Shown piece after piece: positions 44,990 through 57,385 of a stretch of DNA of 64,000 bases. A program made the position numbers and the translations under genes. Origin of the DNA: Owenia fusiformis (lineage: Eukaryota; Annelida; Polychaeta; Sabellida; Oweniidae); NCBI GenBank assembly GCA_903813345.2, contig CAIIXF020000009.1:25024740-25088739 (forward strand), read 5' to 3'. The notes beneath the pieces are model-generated. The model saw only the letters and a program-made list of their open reading frames with translations, was not told the origin of the DNA and did no database searches. Numbering within the stretch: position 1 is the first letter of the stretch; each line of letters opens with the position of its first letter.

Positions 44990-47570
44990 TTACTATCACT
45001 ATATCTTGTTGATGGCATAATTAAGGTTACTAGAACATTCCTTGCATGTGTTGTCCTAACTTGATGTAACCAGAAGTTATGAATTTGCCATGTATGTGAC
45101 AAGCACGTTACAGTCTCTTTATTTTGGCAAAGTCGTTGTTAAGGTTGGTACTACATTCCTGGCTCGTGATATCTAAGTCGAACGTAACTTGTATACTCAT
45201 TTATGCGTGTCCACACTTTCCTTTGCCTACAACGTTCTATAGTTAATGTTACCAGAACTTTAACTTGGCCACGTATATGTGACGTTGCATTAGCACGTTA
45301 CAGTCTGTTATTTTATTTTTGCAGTCATTGTAAGGTTGCTACTACATTCCTAGCACATGATATTTAAGTAAAATGTAACGTTGTATAAACATCTGTGCGA
45401 GTCCAGACCTTCCTGTGCCTACATCGGTCCAAGACAAACGTTACCAGAACTTTAAACTGGCCAGGTATATGTTACGTTGCATAAGCACATTACAGTTTCA
45501 CTATTTTTGCGAAGTCATTGTTAAGGTTGGTTCTACATTCCTGGCACGTAATATTTAAGTCAAATGTAACGTTCTTTAAACATCTGTGCGAGTCCACACC
45601 TTCCTGTACCTACAACGTTCCATAATTAACGTACCAGAACTTAAAACTGGCCACGTATATGTGACGTTGCATAAGCACATTACAGTCTCGTTATTTTTGC
45701 GAAGTTATCGTTTAGGTTGGTTCTACGTTCCTGGCACGTGATATTTAAGTCAAATGTAACGTTCTTTGAACATCTGTGCGAGTCCACAACTTCCTGTACC
45801 TACAACGTTCCATAATTAACGTATCAGAAATTTAGATTGGCCACGTATTTATGACGTAATGTAAGTACGTTACATTTTCGTTATTTTGGCGAAGTCATCG
45901 TCTTGGTTGGTTCCACGTTCCTGGCACGTGATATTTAAGTCAAATGTAACGTTCTTTAAACATCTGTGCGAGTCCACACCTTCCTGTACCTACAACGTTC
46001 CATATCAACGTTACCAGAAATTTAGATTGGCCACGTATATATGACGTAATGTGAGTACGTTACATTTTCGTTATTTTGGTGACGTAATTGTTAAGGTCGC
46101 TACTACGTTCCTGACACGTGATATTTAAGTCAAATGTAACGTTCTTTAAACATCTATGCGAGTCCACACCTTCCTGTACCTACAACGTTCCATATCAACG
46201 TTACCAGAAATTTAGATTGGCCACGTATATATGACGTAATGTAAGTACGTTACAGTTTCGTTATTTTGGCGACGTAATTGTTAAGGTCGCTACTACGTTC
46301 CTGACACGTGATATTTAAGTCAAATGTAACGTTCTTTAAACATCTGTGCGAGTCCACACCTTCCTGTACCTACAACGTTCCATATCAACGTTACCAGAAA
46401 TTTAGATTGGCCACGTATTTATGACGTAATGTAAGTACGTTACATTTTCGTTATTTTGGCGAAGTCATCGTTTAGGTTGGTTCTACGTTCCTGGCACGTG
46501 ATATTTAAGTCAAATGTAACGTTCTTTAAACATCTGTGCGAGTCCACACCTTCCTGTACCTACAACGTTCCATATCAACGTTACCAGAAATTTAGATTGG
46601 CCACGTATTTATGACGTAATGTAAGTACGTTACATTTTCGTTATTTTGGTGACGTAATTGTTAAGGTCGCTACTACGTTCCTGACACGTGATATTTAAGT
46701 CAAATGTAACGTTCTTTAAACATCTATGCGAGTCCACACCTTCCTGTACCTACAACGTTCCATATCAACGTTACCAGAAATTTAGATTGGCCACGTATAT
46801 ATGACGTAATGTAAGTACGTTACAGTTTCGTTATTTTGGCAACGTTATTGTTAAGGTCGCTACTACGTTCCTGACACGTGATATGTAAGTCAAATGTAAC
46901 GTTCTTTAAACATCTGTGCGAGTCCACACCTTCCTGTACCTACAACGTTCCATATCAACGTTACCAGAAATTTAGATTGGCCACGTATTTATGACGTAAT
47001 GTAAGTACGTTACATTTTCGTTATTTTGGTGACGTAATTGTTAAGGTCGCTACTACGTTCCTGACACGTGATATTTAAGTCAAATGTAACGTTCTTTAAA
47101 CATCTGTGCGAGTCCACACCTTCCTGTACCTACAACGTTCCATATCAACGTTACCAGAAATTTAGATTTGCCACGTATTTATGACGTAATGTAAGTACGT
47201 TACATTTTCGTTATTTTGGTGACGTAATTGTTAAGGTCGCTACTACGTTCCTGACACGTGATATTTAAGTCAAATGTAACGTTCTTTAAACATCTATGCG
47301 AGTCCACACCTTCCTGTACCTACAACGTTCCATATCAACGTTACCAGAAATTTAGATTGGCCACGTATATATGACGTAATGTAAGTACGTTACAGTTTCG
47401 TTATTTTGGCGACGTAATTGTTAAGGTCGCTACTACGTTCCTGACACGTGATATTTAAGTCAAATGTAACGTTCTTTAAACATCTGTGCGAGTCCACACC
47501 TTCCTGTACCTACAACGTTCCATATTTAACGTTGCTACAACTTGAGACATATATTCTGACGACGTTATCA
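44990..47570. repeat. Right subterminal satellite, 190-bp unit with 570-bp higher-order repeat
   Basis: CATCT(g/a)TGCGAGTCCA recurs every 190 bp (45390, 45581, 45771, 45961, 46151, 46341, 46531, 46721, 46911, 47101, 47291, 47481). The CATCTATGCG variant appears only at 46151, 46721 and 47291, exactly three units (570 bp) apart, and is followed each time by the ACGTATATATGACG and GTTACAGTTTCG variants. Units contain GTAACGTTCTTT, CAACGTTCCATA, AACGTTACCAGAA, TGACGTAATGTAAGTACG. They are strongly diverged at the left edge and most alike from 45.9 kb rightward. Confidence 0.95.
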
Positions 47571-47594
47571 CAACGTAAAATTGTTAGCTGGGTA

Positions 47595-48230
47595 AGAGGT
47601 TTGGAAATTCATATACTAGCCAAGTCATGCTCAGCAAATGCTGATACAAAAAAATAAGTAATACACTCACAAAGAGTCGAATCCTCCCATATTGTTTTGA
47701 TTAACAACTTGAAAAAGACAATCGATCGATGCAAAACAATGCGAGAAAATGGGACCACAATTGATTGTAATGTGAGGTCATAGCAGAGGTCAACAACCAA
47801 AACTATGATTTTACAAAAGAACATTGTCTTACACTTCTTCCATCATTCAGAATCTGATCAAAAGCACCATCAATATAACAATCCAAACCATCAAGACCAT
47901 ATGACATTTTGTAGACCAAACTAGAATTGTTCCAATGCTCTCTATATAGTTTTAGATACACCCAAGTTAATGATCAAATGATGTGGGACAGACAATATTC
48001 AAAAAGCCATTGTCAGAATATCCTAAAGTCCTTGAGTATAGATCAACAGTCATCACAAAGCTGCCATAAAACACGATAATCACATCACCCAACGGGATCC
48101 ACCTTGAAGGTGCAAAGTTGTGATTTCAATGCGAATTCAAAAGTTCATAAATCTAACGGTCGGATATAAACGAGTGATTTTGAAAGCTCATCAACCACAT
48201 CTAACAGAAGAGGAAATACCAAAGGGTATT
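47595..48230. other. Unannotated sequence
   Basis: No gene or repeat recognised. Short ORFs on both strands at 47.6-47.8 kb overlap the element boundary and are ignored. Confidence 0.45.
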
Positions 48231-48267
48231 TAAAAAACAGAAAAAGAAATCTTAAATGTACAACTGG

Positions 48268-48999
48268 TCACAAGATACAAAGCCCAACATCCTAAACAAT
48301 GATTTAACTTAAGGTATCGGGGTAGTTTTTCGACCAAACAGGAAATGAAAAAATGGTCAAAATGAGCTATTTCAGACCTCTGACATTGTAACTGGAAAAA
48401 AGTTAAAAGTTAGCATTTCTGAAAGGTCACTGAACAGAATATTTTGAATTTTTCAGAAAATGTGCCCAATATATTGCTTTAAATGACAGGAGCTTTGAAA
48501 ATTGTCTGACACAGAAATTATTCCCATCAAAAATTATATTTTATAGAAATAAATTCAAATTTCTAAAGCTCTTATCATTTAAAGCAATATGTTGGGCACA
48601 TTTTCTGAAAAAATCAAAATATTCTGTTCAGTGACCTTTCCGAAACGCTGAATTTTAACAGTCACATTTTCAGAGGGCTGAAAAGGCTATTTCAGCATGA
48701 CAAGGGTCATTTCGTCCGTGACCATTGTGATCCTGGTTATGTAAATGATATATGGGAGTAGTCAAACTGACTGACATTCAAAGCAGAACTCTGTTATCTT
48801 ACTTCAAGAAATTCAAAAATCCGCATGTTTTTTCATTTCCTGCTTCGTGTAGATTTCTGATAACTACACCCCGAGACCTTAAGAGTACAACGTTTCAAAA
48901 TACAAACCCCAACATCCCAAACAATGCTTTAACTTAAGAGTACAACATGTTACAAGATACAATCTTCAACGATCCCAAATAATAATTTAACGTATACAA
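48268..48999. repeat. Interspersed CAACATCCYAAACAATG repeats
   Basis: AAGATACAAAGCCCAACATC ... AACAATGATTTAACTTAAG (48268-48315) recurs at 48898-48938 (CCCCAACATCCCAAACAATG) and more diverged at 48952-48999 (CAACGATCCCAAATAATAAT). The first and second copies bracket the fold-back at 48345-48720, so they may be ends or flanks of one unit. Confidence 0.55.
48345..48720. mobile_element. Fold-back element (~380 bp)
   Basis: The left arm includes TGAGCTATTTCAGACCTCTG, GAAAGGTCACTGAACAGAAT, CAGAAAATGTGCCCAATATA and TTGCTTTAAATGA. The right arm holds TCATTTAAAGCAATA, GTTGGGCACATTTTCTGA, ATTCTGTTCAGTGACCTTTC and TCAGAGGGCTGAAA in inverse order. The loop is about 70 bp. Non-coding. Confidence 0.85.
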
Positions 49000-49018
49000 A
49001 CAGAACAATGTGCACAAT

Positions 49019-49083
49019 TACCACCATCCAAATACATTCTGTAGCAACCCCCTTCCTTTGCGTGTTGAAGAAACTAAGCTACA
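49019..49083 (+). repeat. 65-bp dispersed repeat, copy 1
   Basis: CCACCATCCAAATACATTCT, GTAGCAACCCCCTTCC and TTTGCGTGTTGAAGAAACTA recur almost unchanged at 50800-50860 in the same orientation. Confidence 0.85.
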
Positions 49084-50799
49084 GAGCTCAGAATTTGAGT
49101 TCTCTGGAATTTTGCAGATCAATTGCAGCAAACAGTAATGAGTAAGGACAGAAGCTATCCTGATTTATATTGCTTGAAACCTCAGATCTGTAACTTTAAA
49201 TCATCCTATGTTGCGCTTAGCCAGGAGCTTGTCTGGCATTTCAAAACAATTACTTTACCTGAATACTAAGCTCTCCAAGACATGTCAAGAGACTGAAATG
49301 AACAAGAAATTGAAATTGGAAGGGGTTATCCAAAATTATCGGATTTCTTCAACCGGATGATGAAATCGAAGGAAAAATTTGAAACACATTTTAACCGAAT
49401 GATTGGAAATGTTTAAAATAAGACAGCACACTAAAGTCAAAACTACATCAAAACTACAAGAACTATTCAAACGGGTTCCTCACTCGGAATTGTATAAACA
49501 GCAACTTTATCGAATCTGTATGACATTTTCAAACAGAATGGTTTCACGAAAGCACAACATCAAAACGACTCCAGACTTGTTCCAGAATTCTCAATCATCA
49601 ACCATCACTAGACAAGTCTTAGAGTATTCAAGGCAAATAGTTATGCCAATTGATTCGTTGTTTATTATTCCATCAATGAGGTTCAAGATATAAACCGACA
49701 TTTTATTAAAAACACTATGCTCGAGGAATATGCAATCAATGAAATGGTGAGCAATGAAATAAACCCAAACATTATATTTCTTTAGCCGTGTTAAGAAAAT
49801 GTAGAATTTCCAAGCAAGCAGCACAAGCTCATTAGTCGCTTTGTTTGGTTTTAGTCAATTGTTTTTATGATTTAAGCTTTTTATTTGCATAATGAACTCA
49901 TATAAATACAAAACATTGATTGTGAGAGGCCTATATGAAAGCAATATCGCCCCCTAGATGCTATATATATTATACAAATTGAGATATAATTATAACTGTG
50001 CATTTTTGTTCAAACAAGCGTCATTGTGATAAAAAGAAAAAATAGGAGAACGCCCTAAAATACTTTAAAAATCCTCAATTCCTTTCTATTTCAATATTCG
50101 ATCGTGCATTTTTCTATTTCACTGACAATCATCCAAATGTTTGAGTCTGAGCTGTGTTAAATAATCGTCACGATACTGCAAGTAATGTGTACTTTGGGAA
50201 AACCTTTTCTCTAATTGGGATGTGTAATGTGCAGTTTTAGCCAAATCAAAAATCCAAAGAATAGTCAAATACGATTTTAGTTAGAATTGAGAATAATGTG
50301 CTTACTTTGATTAGTTCAACGTTTGTTTTGCTTATTTCCAAAATTTTAGAAGGGTTTGCTACGGATAAGAACGGTCTTAACAGTCTGGACAACACATTGT
50401 AAGGTACATCTTTACTTCCCTTAAAGTGATTTTAGGGATGGTCGTTTATAAATCTCATCAATAATATATTTTAGTTGTCAGATGTGAAAAATGTGCATGC
50501 TTGTTCTTTGACACAAGACGTATTTTAATCAAATATTGGTACATTAATTGGCATACCAACACTCTTTGAAGTACATTACGGCTTTGATTAACATTGTTAT
50601 ATGGGATAGAGGTCCATGGTATAATGATTGAATTATTGAATTATGTATAACATGTGGGATCCGTATAGGCATATCAATAATGATCGTTTGATCATTGCTT
50701 GAGATTTAGCGGGCTTGTTTCATGATATGTGACCAGTTGAACAAAAATAATTGTCTAACTATGACGCATTTCATCACTTCTTTGTGGCAAAATAACCAC

Positions 50800-50860
50800 A
50801 CATCCAAATACATTCTGTATCAACCCCCTTCCTTTGCGTGTCGAAGAAACTAAGCTATAT
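50800..50860 (+). repeat. 65-bp dispersed repeat, copy 2
   Basis: CACATCCAAATACATTCTGT, ATCAACCCCCTTCCTTTGCG and TGTCGAAGAAACTAAGCTA match copy 1. It lies about 70 bp before MITE copy C. Confidence 0.85.
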
Positions 50861-50926
50861 GAATTTTATACACATATGCTACTGTGCTAAGTATAATATT
50901 GAGATAATTTCGAGCGGGATGACCAA

Positions 50927-51122
50927 TAATAGTACAATAACGTCATTTCGAAGGGCAATATAGTGAAACATTGGACCGAGGGCCAAAGGCCAAAGGTGTT
51001 TATAATGCATTATTGGCCCGCGCCACTATGACGTCACATATTGCTCAGGTTGATACAGTAAAATAAATGCCTTCTAAACTAGCACTATACCCCTAGAACA
51101 GGCTCGGCATGCGGTAATAATA
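50927..51122 (-). mobile_element. MITE family 'TACAATAACGTC', copy C
   Basis: AATAATAGTACAATAACGTC, AAGGGCAATATAGTGAAACA and GGACCGAGGGCC at the left, TGACGTCA in the middle, and GCCTTCTAAACTAGCAC with CCCCTAGAACAGGC at the right match copy B in reverse. It has lost the segment around the CCGGTC palindrome. Confidence 0.8.
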
Positions 51123-51149
51123 CGATTTTGGGCAGTGCTGTCACGTCAT

Positions 51150-51535
51150 TCATTAAAGGGGCAACAAGGACTGTAGAAAGAAAATTCGAAATTTTTTATT
51201 TTTTCTGAGGTATTAGGTCAATATTTGGCTTAACACCTTCTTTGACAGACCTATTTTCTTAAAATGTATGGATAAACTATCAATTTCAGCATTAAGGAGT
51301 GTAAATTCATTTCAAAGCTTCTATAATGGGAGTCCCACTAATAGATTTTTAACATCCACCACGTTTCAAGATGAATAACAGCTGAAATAAATTTCATCCA
51401 GGGGTTTCTTTGTAGATTATGAAAATATATGTTAGGTCTTGATGAAATATCCATTTAAATCCAGTTAAATATATTTTGACACTGGTCGATGATCGTTGAA
51501 TGGCCCCCCTGTACTAATTGTTGCACCTTTGAGGC
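51150..51535 (+). repeat. Dispersed repeat shared with 62925-63600, copy 1
   Basis: GGGGCAACAAGGACTGTA, TAATAGATTTTTAA, CAGCTGAAATAA, GGGTTTCTTTGTAGATTATG, GTCTTGATGAAATATCC and CCATGATCGTTGGATG-like words match the 63-kb copy in order. This copy lacks the mariner insertion found in the other. Non-coding. Confidence 0.7.
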
Positions 51536-52450
51536 TAACAAACAGATCATTCAGTTTGTATGTACTTCATATTACTAAGAATCATATGTGCTTATACTTC
51601 CCTGATTCTATGACCCTATGGCTCCAACAACTACCCTATAAGAACACATCAAATCAAGACGATTGCTTTTTAATCCCATAGTTATTGGTTGAATTATACG
51701 AAAGTGCAATAAATCATTGTTAATTGAACATATTATTTCAAAATGAGCAATATCTAGAAACAACCTTTATCCAAACAAATGAAGTTGTTGATCTTGCACA
51801 GAAAAGTCAATAATGGAAATCACAGAAAAGTAGATAAATCTACTTTGTATCTCGTTTGACAAATGAAGAATCACCAAGGTCAACATGCGGATTAATTCAT
51901 ATCGTTGGTTCCCAAAATTGTAAAATCAACTTTATAATGAATGGTTTCGTTCGTACAAACTTTTTCGGGCAGAAGAAAGATAGAGAAAAGGAAAATTGAT
52001 CCAAGTATTGCACATGGAATTGTTCAATGCGGGTTTTGAACTTGGTTGCTAGTTTTGCAATTTTTGCCAAATAAGCCAATCATTTCTAAATTGCTTTCAT
52101 TCACATGTTTCTTTGTCATATTCTCTTATAATACCCCAAATACAGTGCATATTCAACTTACGGGTGTACTAATAAAGTGCGACTGAACAGATTTGGTGTT
52201 TTGAATGTAACTTAGATTTGAGAACTCATTGCAAGATGGGGGCCGACATGAGTCCCTGTAGTTACCACAATGTGAAGGAAGATGATTAGTATTTTCAAGA
52301 GTTACATTTTGGGATCACTCTGTAATATAATGTCGTATCATATATACAGTTCGGACCAAATAGCACCAAAGTTACAAATCAATATATAGTCAGATAGTAG
52401 TATCCGGCAAATGTACATGATGTTAAGAATTATTAGAAACGTTATTCAGC
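51536..52450. other. Unannotated sequence
   Basis: No gene, RNA or repeat supported. Confidence 0.5.
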
Positions 52451-52650
52451 ATTATTACCACCTTGCAGGGCCTGTTCTAGGGGTTTTAGTACTAGTTGAG
52501 AAGGCATTTAAATTGCTATATTGACGTGAGCAATATTGTGTCGGGCGTTAATGACTTTAGTCGGGCAATAATGACATTATCCGCCCGGTTATGTTTCCCT
52601 ATATTATTTCACTATATTGCCCTTTGAGTGACGTTATTGTAATATTCTTA
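52451..52650 (+). mobile_element. MITE family 'TACAATAACGTC', copy D
   Basis: ATTATTACCACCTTGCAGGG, CCTGTTCTAGGGGTTTTAGT and AGAAGGCATTTAAATT at the left, and TTTCACTATATTGCCCTTTG with TGACGTTATTGTAATATT at the right, match copy B. The middle has GGGCGTTAATGAC / GGGCAATAATGAC words not seen in the others. Confidence 0.78.
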
Positions 52651-55584
52651 AACGTGATTGGCAAAACCTCATTTCATAGATAACATTATACACGTCATAC
52701 ATCATTAAAATTGCATTGTACTTTGGTGCTTCATAACGTACATTCCAAATGTTTTACGGTGGTAACAATAGCAGTTACGATAGTTACAAATTTCAAATGA
52801 TTCATACATGCATGAACATGCATACATGCATGAACGTGTCTGCAGCTTTAATGATATAATTGTCAAAATAATAAGGTTCTAATCTATGCTTATCGTTGAG
52901 AAAGGGACTATATCACGAATATAGATTGTTTGAAACACAACTGTTCTGATACAGGCTGGGTAAATAGATGTTTCATCATTTTGAATTGATACATTTTCAA
53001 TTGAAAAGAAGAAACGTGATAAATCACCAGCTGTCTGCCTGTGCAACTATAGTAAATTTTTAGAACAAGCCAATATTGCACGCATGGTTTTTCATAGACC
53101 TTTGTTGAGCAAGAAAAATATGGTGATTTGTGTATCATATTTTTTAAACGGCGTTTAATTCGAACATCGTGGTACTTGTACATGCCTTATGTCAAATTGA
53201 AATCTGCGACATACGTTTTATGGTCGATAGAACATTTATTACTTTAAAGAATCTTTATCCAACTTCCAATATTCACACAGCATGTGGTCTTTATATGACC
53301 GACTGCTTGCTCTTTAATTGTATCAATATTTCGAATTATGTTCATGGATATCTTGCTTCAAGGTGAGGATTTGCGTTATACACTGTGACAACACAAAACG
53401 AACATATTTTGACCGTGAATGAATAATTCAGAAAACAGATAATTTCGCAGTTCAAATTACAACTGCTAACAGTAGATACACTGAACCCATTGAAAACACC
53501 TTTAGGAACCACCGGGGAACCATTTGCCTCGAATAGACAGTTCATGAACCTGAAACATAGAATTGTGGCATACATGACATGTTAACAGAAAAGGTACATT
53601 TATTTAACATGTTATGGCATTGGATACTTGACGAATGATATAATTCAAATTGATTCGCTAAATTATAACTCAACCTTATTCTTAGACATATTTCCTTTAG
53701 CATTTGCCTTTTGTTCTGATCATGCAATTTCGACTTGTGTATATCCTACTTCCGTGTTCGTTTCTGAGGGTTCAATTTTCAAGCTTTCATCTTTGCCGAA
53801 ACAAAGATCATCTAAGAGAGGTTTTATAGATTTTAGAGTATATTTCATATTTGATTGCGCCACTTGCATTAGGATACAATGCCCTTACCTTCCGTTGTTC
53901 AAAGGGGTTTAGTAAATGCTGTAGGACACATCACGTATATGGGATTATTTGTGATACAATGTTTGTAAGATACTTAATTGAAGTGCTAAAATTCGAAAAG
54001 ATCACATGGATTATGGGCCCCTTGATGTAATTTTCAACTCTATTTTATACTGTTATATGTTGTCATCTGAGGAACATAACTTGATAAATTGGGTACTACA
54101 ATACCTTGGATACTTACCACCCGTGACAAAATATGATCAAATAAGCATACTCCCAGAAGGCACTAAAAGTAGATAATTTATCTTATACCTGTTATACTGT
54201 ACATGCAGGTGGTGTTCGTCCTATTTCCAAAACTGGTTGGACGCTATAGTTTCGACAAATACCAAGTCTTTGTGAATTAGGGATACGAACATATACCACC
54301 TTTTTAAGAATACCTATTTTTATACAGATTTATACACCAAACTTGTGAATTTAATAAATATATTATATAATATGATTTATATCCAAAAACGTATCGTTTT
54401 ATTGTCTATTGATTCACAACAAGCAGATCTAGGGAGTATCACAAAGGTAATTTTGAGAATTTTGAGAATGAGCCGCTATTCATATTCTCTAATTCTTCCG
54501 TATAATGCCAAACATACAATATTCAGCTTTGATCAAAAAATAGAGAAAAATTTAAATAATTTCATAAATATGCTAAAAAGTTAGAAATGGTAAAATAGAA
54601 CGACTCCCAAAATCGTGTATCTGATATCATAAATCATAAATCGTCGTCTTAAAATATGAGAAACCTAATTTTAATACACAGAAAGTTTTGTAATATGAGG
54701 CACGAAATTAAAATAGTTTATAATAGTTTAGAGCAACGCTTTATTTAAACAATTTATTGCAGTGTATAATATTTGCAAATTGTTACTTATTAAGAAATTT
54801 AGAAGTCACATTAGTTAGTTTGTGAGACAATTTGTCCTTTTAATCTTTTTAAATTCTTCCTATTTTTATATTTTAAATGCTCTATATAAAATGATTAAAA
54901 GTTGAAAATGAATTATATAAGAATCATACTTTTTGTTCATAAAGGCATGGCATGCTTGTAAATCAATTCGAAAATAGGTACAGTACAGAGAGTATTCCTC
55001 GTTTCAAATGTTTTATATACTATACATAATAGTTGTAATAGTTGTCAATGTTAAGATATTTAGTGTCCGATCTTACACATTTCAAATTATTGTATCCTTA
55101 TACTGATACGTTTCATCCCTAATAACTTTACACCGTGCCTTGTTGTAAGCGATTAGCTTGATCTGAAACTAATTCCCCATCTTGTGATTCTTATAATATT
55201 GTACAAAGGAAAAATCTCTCGGATTATTCAATTGATTATTTCCAACAGCGGATAGTATAACAGCTAAAAGCCTTTGGGTCAAAGAAGTGGATTAGGATCA
55301 ACGTAACCTAGACAAAAGAAGTCCATATAACCTTTGATATGGGTGAATTCGCAAAGAAAAAAAGTTCACTGACTTTTAATGTTGGTGTCCATATAAACTT
55401 TGATATTGATGAACTCGTTTAGAAAAAAAGTTCGCCGACAAAAAAACACAAAATAAAATTGACTTTACCCACGGGACAAATTGCTCCAGATCTAACTTCA
55501 AAATCTGACGTGAAACTATTTTCTTGGACACGAAAGTACATGTATAAATGCCTCGTCCTTTATCAATGTATATAGAAGCTATAC
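52651..55584. other. Unannotated sequence (2.9 kb)
   Basis: A short CATACATGCATGAA repeat lies at 52803-52836. ORFs near 52.9-53.9 kb on both strands (up to 94 codons) carry no domain I can name. No splice-flanked exon recognised. Confidence 0.45.
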
Positions 55585-55803
55585 CCTAAAACTGGCGGAG
55601 CTGGGGGGCTGCCCCCCCCCTTGGGTGGGCCCAGAAAAAAATTGGGCCCATTACTGGGCCTTTTAAGGCCTGATTTTATCATTTTAGGCCAAATTTTGAA
55701 GAAAATGGGCCTCAACATTTCAAAATTTGGGCGGAAGTTTTTTCTCTAACCTGAAATCTCCCCCTCCCCCTTGTTGGTTCCCAGATCCGCCCCTGCCTAA
55801 GAC
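55585..55803. mobile_element. hAT-like-ended element rich in GGGCC words, copy 2
   Basis: The body 55593-55795 begins TGGCGGAGCTGGGGGGCTG and ends CCCAGATCCGCCCCTG. It is flanked by CCTAAAAC (55585-55592) and CCTAAGAC (55796-55803), an 8-bp duplication with one mismatch, as hAT elements make. The interior is full of TGGGCCC, GGGCC and AGGCC words like the copy at 19894-20112. No coding. Confidence 0.75.
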
Positions 55804-57385
55804 ATTCATATCATTTTGAATAGTCATTAGTACAATTCGTATGTGAAAGAAACTCATCTTACCTGTGACAAAAGTAAACTAATTTGTCATATTGTATCCC
55901 ACGATAAGTTCATATTTCATTGGCAATATGATCAAGAATTGCTCTAGACACGTCTCGCAAAATTTCTGCGTTTGACATTTGTATTCATGAGGAAAAAGTA
56001 AAAAGGGATTGCGGAAGCGCATATCCGTTGAAATTCGTCATTGTTATAGACGTATATTATTTTATACTATGTTACGTCTAATTATCTACTAAAAGCAGAA
56101 ATAATCTGCTGTAAAAGTTAAAAGCAATACCGTCCACTTTGCCCTGCGTACCAGGGTACAATGTTTTAACTTCTAGAGTGTGTCTGACAGGTACATTTAT
56201 CCATGACAACTACTTAGAACAAAATATCGAATAATTACGTTATAACTCCCATGTTTCTTCTGAAACTCAATTGCTGCATGATTCATTCGAAGAAGCTAAT
56301 TAGTAAGACCCTCATACATAGTGAGAGAAGGTAACGATATATATAAAGTACATTATATAACAAAACTCAAGAATCTTTTATCTGGTACTATTGTTACGGT
56401 AAACTAAGACGTATACACAAGACAGAACATGTTAGCCCAGTAGATTAAGATCTCTTACAATTTTAATTACTCATAACTGGAATTCTCAACTATTTGTGAC
56501 ATAAAACATCCCATGAAAGATAATTAATTTTGTACGATATGAATATGCCATAGTCACACTTGCTCCGGCTACCTACTACAGCTCTACAATCAAAGGCCGC
56601 TGTACTCGCATTTCAGCGCATTTTCAGTCACATTAAGCAGGCATAAACACTATAATGGTAGCCGAACGGCATATTTTTAAATGTGGAGGCAGAAGTCCTT
56701 GGACTGCACTAGCCTTTGAAATAATTACGCACGGTCAACGTACCTCAGTGCGTCTCTGCGACGACCGTAGATTTTTGACGAAAACCAAAGCAACGCAAGA
56801 GGAGCCTAGTTGTGACCAAGGGGCAAATCTGACGTTACGGCATGGCTACGATGCGTCTAATTACTGCGTGGAAATGAAAAATGTTGCAACTCCAAAACGA
56901 CAACTTCGGTAGTATTAATCTAACTGATCTAAATGTAAATCTAAATGTAACTGGGGCATACATTGGCACAATTACTTTCAGAGTCAATGTAGAAAAACAA
57001 CAATGACCAAATGTCTAGAATACTTTTAAGGTGATTGTTTTCGATTGTACATTTAATGTTCCTTATTTATATCGAATATGTTTAATACTTCTCGGAATTT
57101 ACATTTTTGCTTACGTATCCTTGCCTATATTCGTGCCAAATGCCAGAATCTTAAATTAAATTGCAATTTGCAATTGGTAACTATATATTCGTGTATCCAT
57201 GAGCTTCGTGATAGGTTATATCTATTTTGAACTCTTCGAATGGATTTATATAAGTGATGGTAAAAAAACTGGTACCATTTTGCAATGGCGCTTATGTTGA
57301 TATGAAACGTCTGCTAATCGGTAATGCAATATTAATGCCATGCGCATAAATTTGACCGTTTTTGTAAAATCTAACATGACAATTT
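55804..57385. other. Mostly unannotated sequence
   Basis: Apart from the GC-richer ORF at 56655-56912 nothing is recognised. Confidence 0.45.
56655..56912 (+). other. Unassigned 85-codon ORF in GC-richer patch
   Basis: ATG-initiated, ending in TAG, in a locally GC-richer patch (CTGCGACGACCGTAG, GTTACGGCATGGC). The peptide is Arg/Thr-rich with five Cys (for example CGGRSPWTALAFEI and GYDASNYCVEMKN). No splice-site pair or family match was found. It could be a relic of a mobile element or a single-exon fragment; coding status is doubtful. Confidence 0.2.

Larger units (their letters stand above)
36684..47594. mobile_element. Giant (~10.9 kb) non-autonomous TIR element with two different subterminal satellites
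   Basis: The left end TACCCAGCAAACA (36684) is the inverse of the right end TGTTAGCTGGGTA (ends 47594), with one mismatch. Just inside, both ends carry CAACGTAAAATTGT. The left 2.2 kb are tandem 119-bp repeats and the right 2.5 kb are tandem 190-bp repeats. The units differ, but both are dense in AACGTTAC, GACGTT and ACGTAA words, as expected if one transposase recognises them. The interior (38.9-45.0 kb) has exon-like segments with consensus splice sites, nested MITEs and no ORF above about 110 codons. The flanks begin with TA, compatible with a TA duplication. The superfamily is not identified. Two independent satellites bracketing a region by coincidence is the alternative, but the matching termini argue against it. 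Confidence 0.7.
49000..50926. other. Mostly unannotated; holds two copies of a 65-bp direct repeat
   Basis: Apart from the repeat pair at 49019-49083 and 50800-50860 I see nothing. A 96-codon ORF (49403-49693) is Thr/Ser/Gln-rich without domain or splice support. Confidence 0.45.
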
